Source: Burkholderiales bacterium | GTDB lineage: Bacteria > Pseudomonadota > Gammaproteobacteria > Burkholderiales > Burkholderiaceae_E | Reading direction: 5' to 3' | Length of the DNA stretch: 64,000 nucleotides | Assembly (NCBI GenBank): GCA_026399835.1 | Contig: JAPLQE010000015.1 | Coordinates: 1-64,000 of the forward strand | In this document: positions 63,746 to 64,000 of the stretch, in pieces | How positions within the stretch are numbered: position 1 is the first letter of the stretch | How the letters are laid out: each line of letters opens with the position of its first letter | Notes under the pieces: generated by a model | What the model saw: only the letters and a program-made list of their open reading frames with translations | Databases searched by the model: none | Told to the model about the DNA's origin: nothing | Translations under genes and position numbers: made by a program

Positions 63746-63924
63746 GTCGTGGTCTCGAAATGTCGGGCGACCGTTTTGGCGGCTCGGGTCGGTGCAGGTC
63801 TGATCGGCTGCGCGTACACGCGCAGCGAGCCGCCGTGCATCGAGACGTTCTCGACGTTGAACCCGACCCATCGGTGCGCCGCGCAGATCGCTCGGAAGGT
63901 GTGCAGCGAGCGGGAGTGGCCGTG
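63742..63924 (-). pseudogene. C-methyltransferase remnant (Methyltransf_14-like C-terminal piece)
   Basis: Reading leftwards from 63924, HTFRAICAAHRWVGFNVENV followed by SMHGGSLRVYA matches the HGGSLRVY signature of NDP-sugar C-methyltransferases and related SAM enzymes. The frame ends with a TGA overlapping the OafA-type start. In the same frame upstream there is a TAA at 63946-63948, and no methyltransferase N-terminus is visible in the last 75 bases, so only about 55 residues remain. It could be the scar of a deletion that fused a polysaccharide gene to its neighbour. Confidence 0.5.
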
Positions 63925-64000
63925 CCTGGGGATGTGTGCGGCCGCTTAGGCGTTCGGGCCCGGGCAGCTGGTCATGTCCGCCACGCACTGGCGGGCGTGG

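Noticed and set aside
63946-64000. Last 17 codons of a leftward gene at the right window edge (ending MTSCPGPNA)
   Set aside because: Too short to judge. No recognisable motif or confirmed reading frame beyond the edge.

Overview
The window is very GC-rich (about 70 percent by eye) and reads like a chromosome segment of a betaproteobacterium of the order Burkholderiales. This rests on gene content, not on any search: two extracytoplasmic receptors of the tripartite-tricarboxylate (Bug) type, a high-potential iron-sulfur protein, CaiB/BaiF CoA-transferases, an IclR-controlled catabolic cluster and a ppk1/ppx pair. I saw no rRNA, tRNA or CRISPR array.

Layout. 1-2990 is an accessory patch of lower GC. 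It holds the first codons of an IS5-type transposase, the decayed 3' end of an IS3-type transposase, and one large unrecognised gene with an internal tandem duplication. The patch is bracketed by imperfect inverted repeats (122-141 and 2959-2987), and its right edge cuts off the 3' end of a CopG/BrnA-type antitoxin gene. 3329-14672 is ordinary chromosome: a SYLF lipid-binding protein, an ABC-F ATPase, a decayed ene-reductase, a MacAB/Dev-like ABC exporter operon, a TPR-oxygenase gene with a small partner, a TfoX-like protein and a reductase remnant. 14916-27164 is a catabolic cluster: a BisC-type sulfoxide reductase diverging from an IclR regulator, two Bug receptors, two class III CoA-transferases, a Gln-type thiol dioxygenase, two crotonases, a class II aldolase-like protein and a broken aldehyde dehydrogenase. 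My reading is organosulfur acid catabolism.

27211-30486 has a TetR regulator diverging from an omega-transaminase and an acetylpolyamine-amidohydrolase-like enzyme, which suggests polyamine or amine use. 30506-40524 is a leftward run: transaminase, four-rhodanese protein, peptide/nickel-type ABC receptor and two permeases (no ATPase gene), exported amidohydrolase and porin. An amidase, a TetR regulator and an acyl-CoA synthetase face the other way. Two copies of one AT-rich near-palindrome suggest common control of parts of this region. 44838-51102 has a glycine-zipper lipoprotein, the HiPIP and a leftward operon of DUF2817 peptidase, ThDP enzyme, MFS carrier and acyl-CoA dehydrogenase. 51370-59146 has a triple fasciclin lipoprotein and a polyphosphate cluster (PPK2, a CsgG-like lipoprotein, PPK1, and a Ppx gene with an internal deletion). 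59321-63924 is a surface-polysaccharide cluster: glycosyltransferase, epimerase, two hexapeptide acyltransferases, an OafA-type acyltransferase and a methyltransferase stub.

Two things stand out. Four separate genes (ene-reductase, DHFR-like reductase, aldehyde dehydrogenase, ppx) keep recognisable ends but have lost internal blocks, which is either real genome decay or a systematic assembly fault. The inverted-repeat-bounded patch carrying the duplicated 757-residue protein looks like an undescribed mobile or passenger unit.
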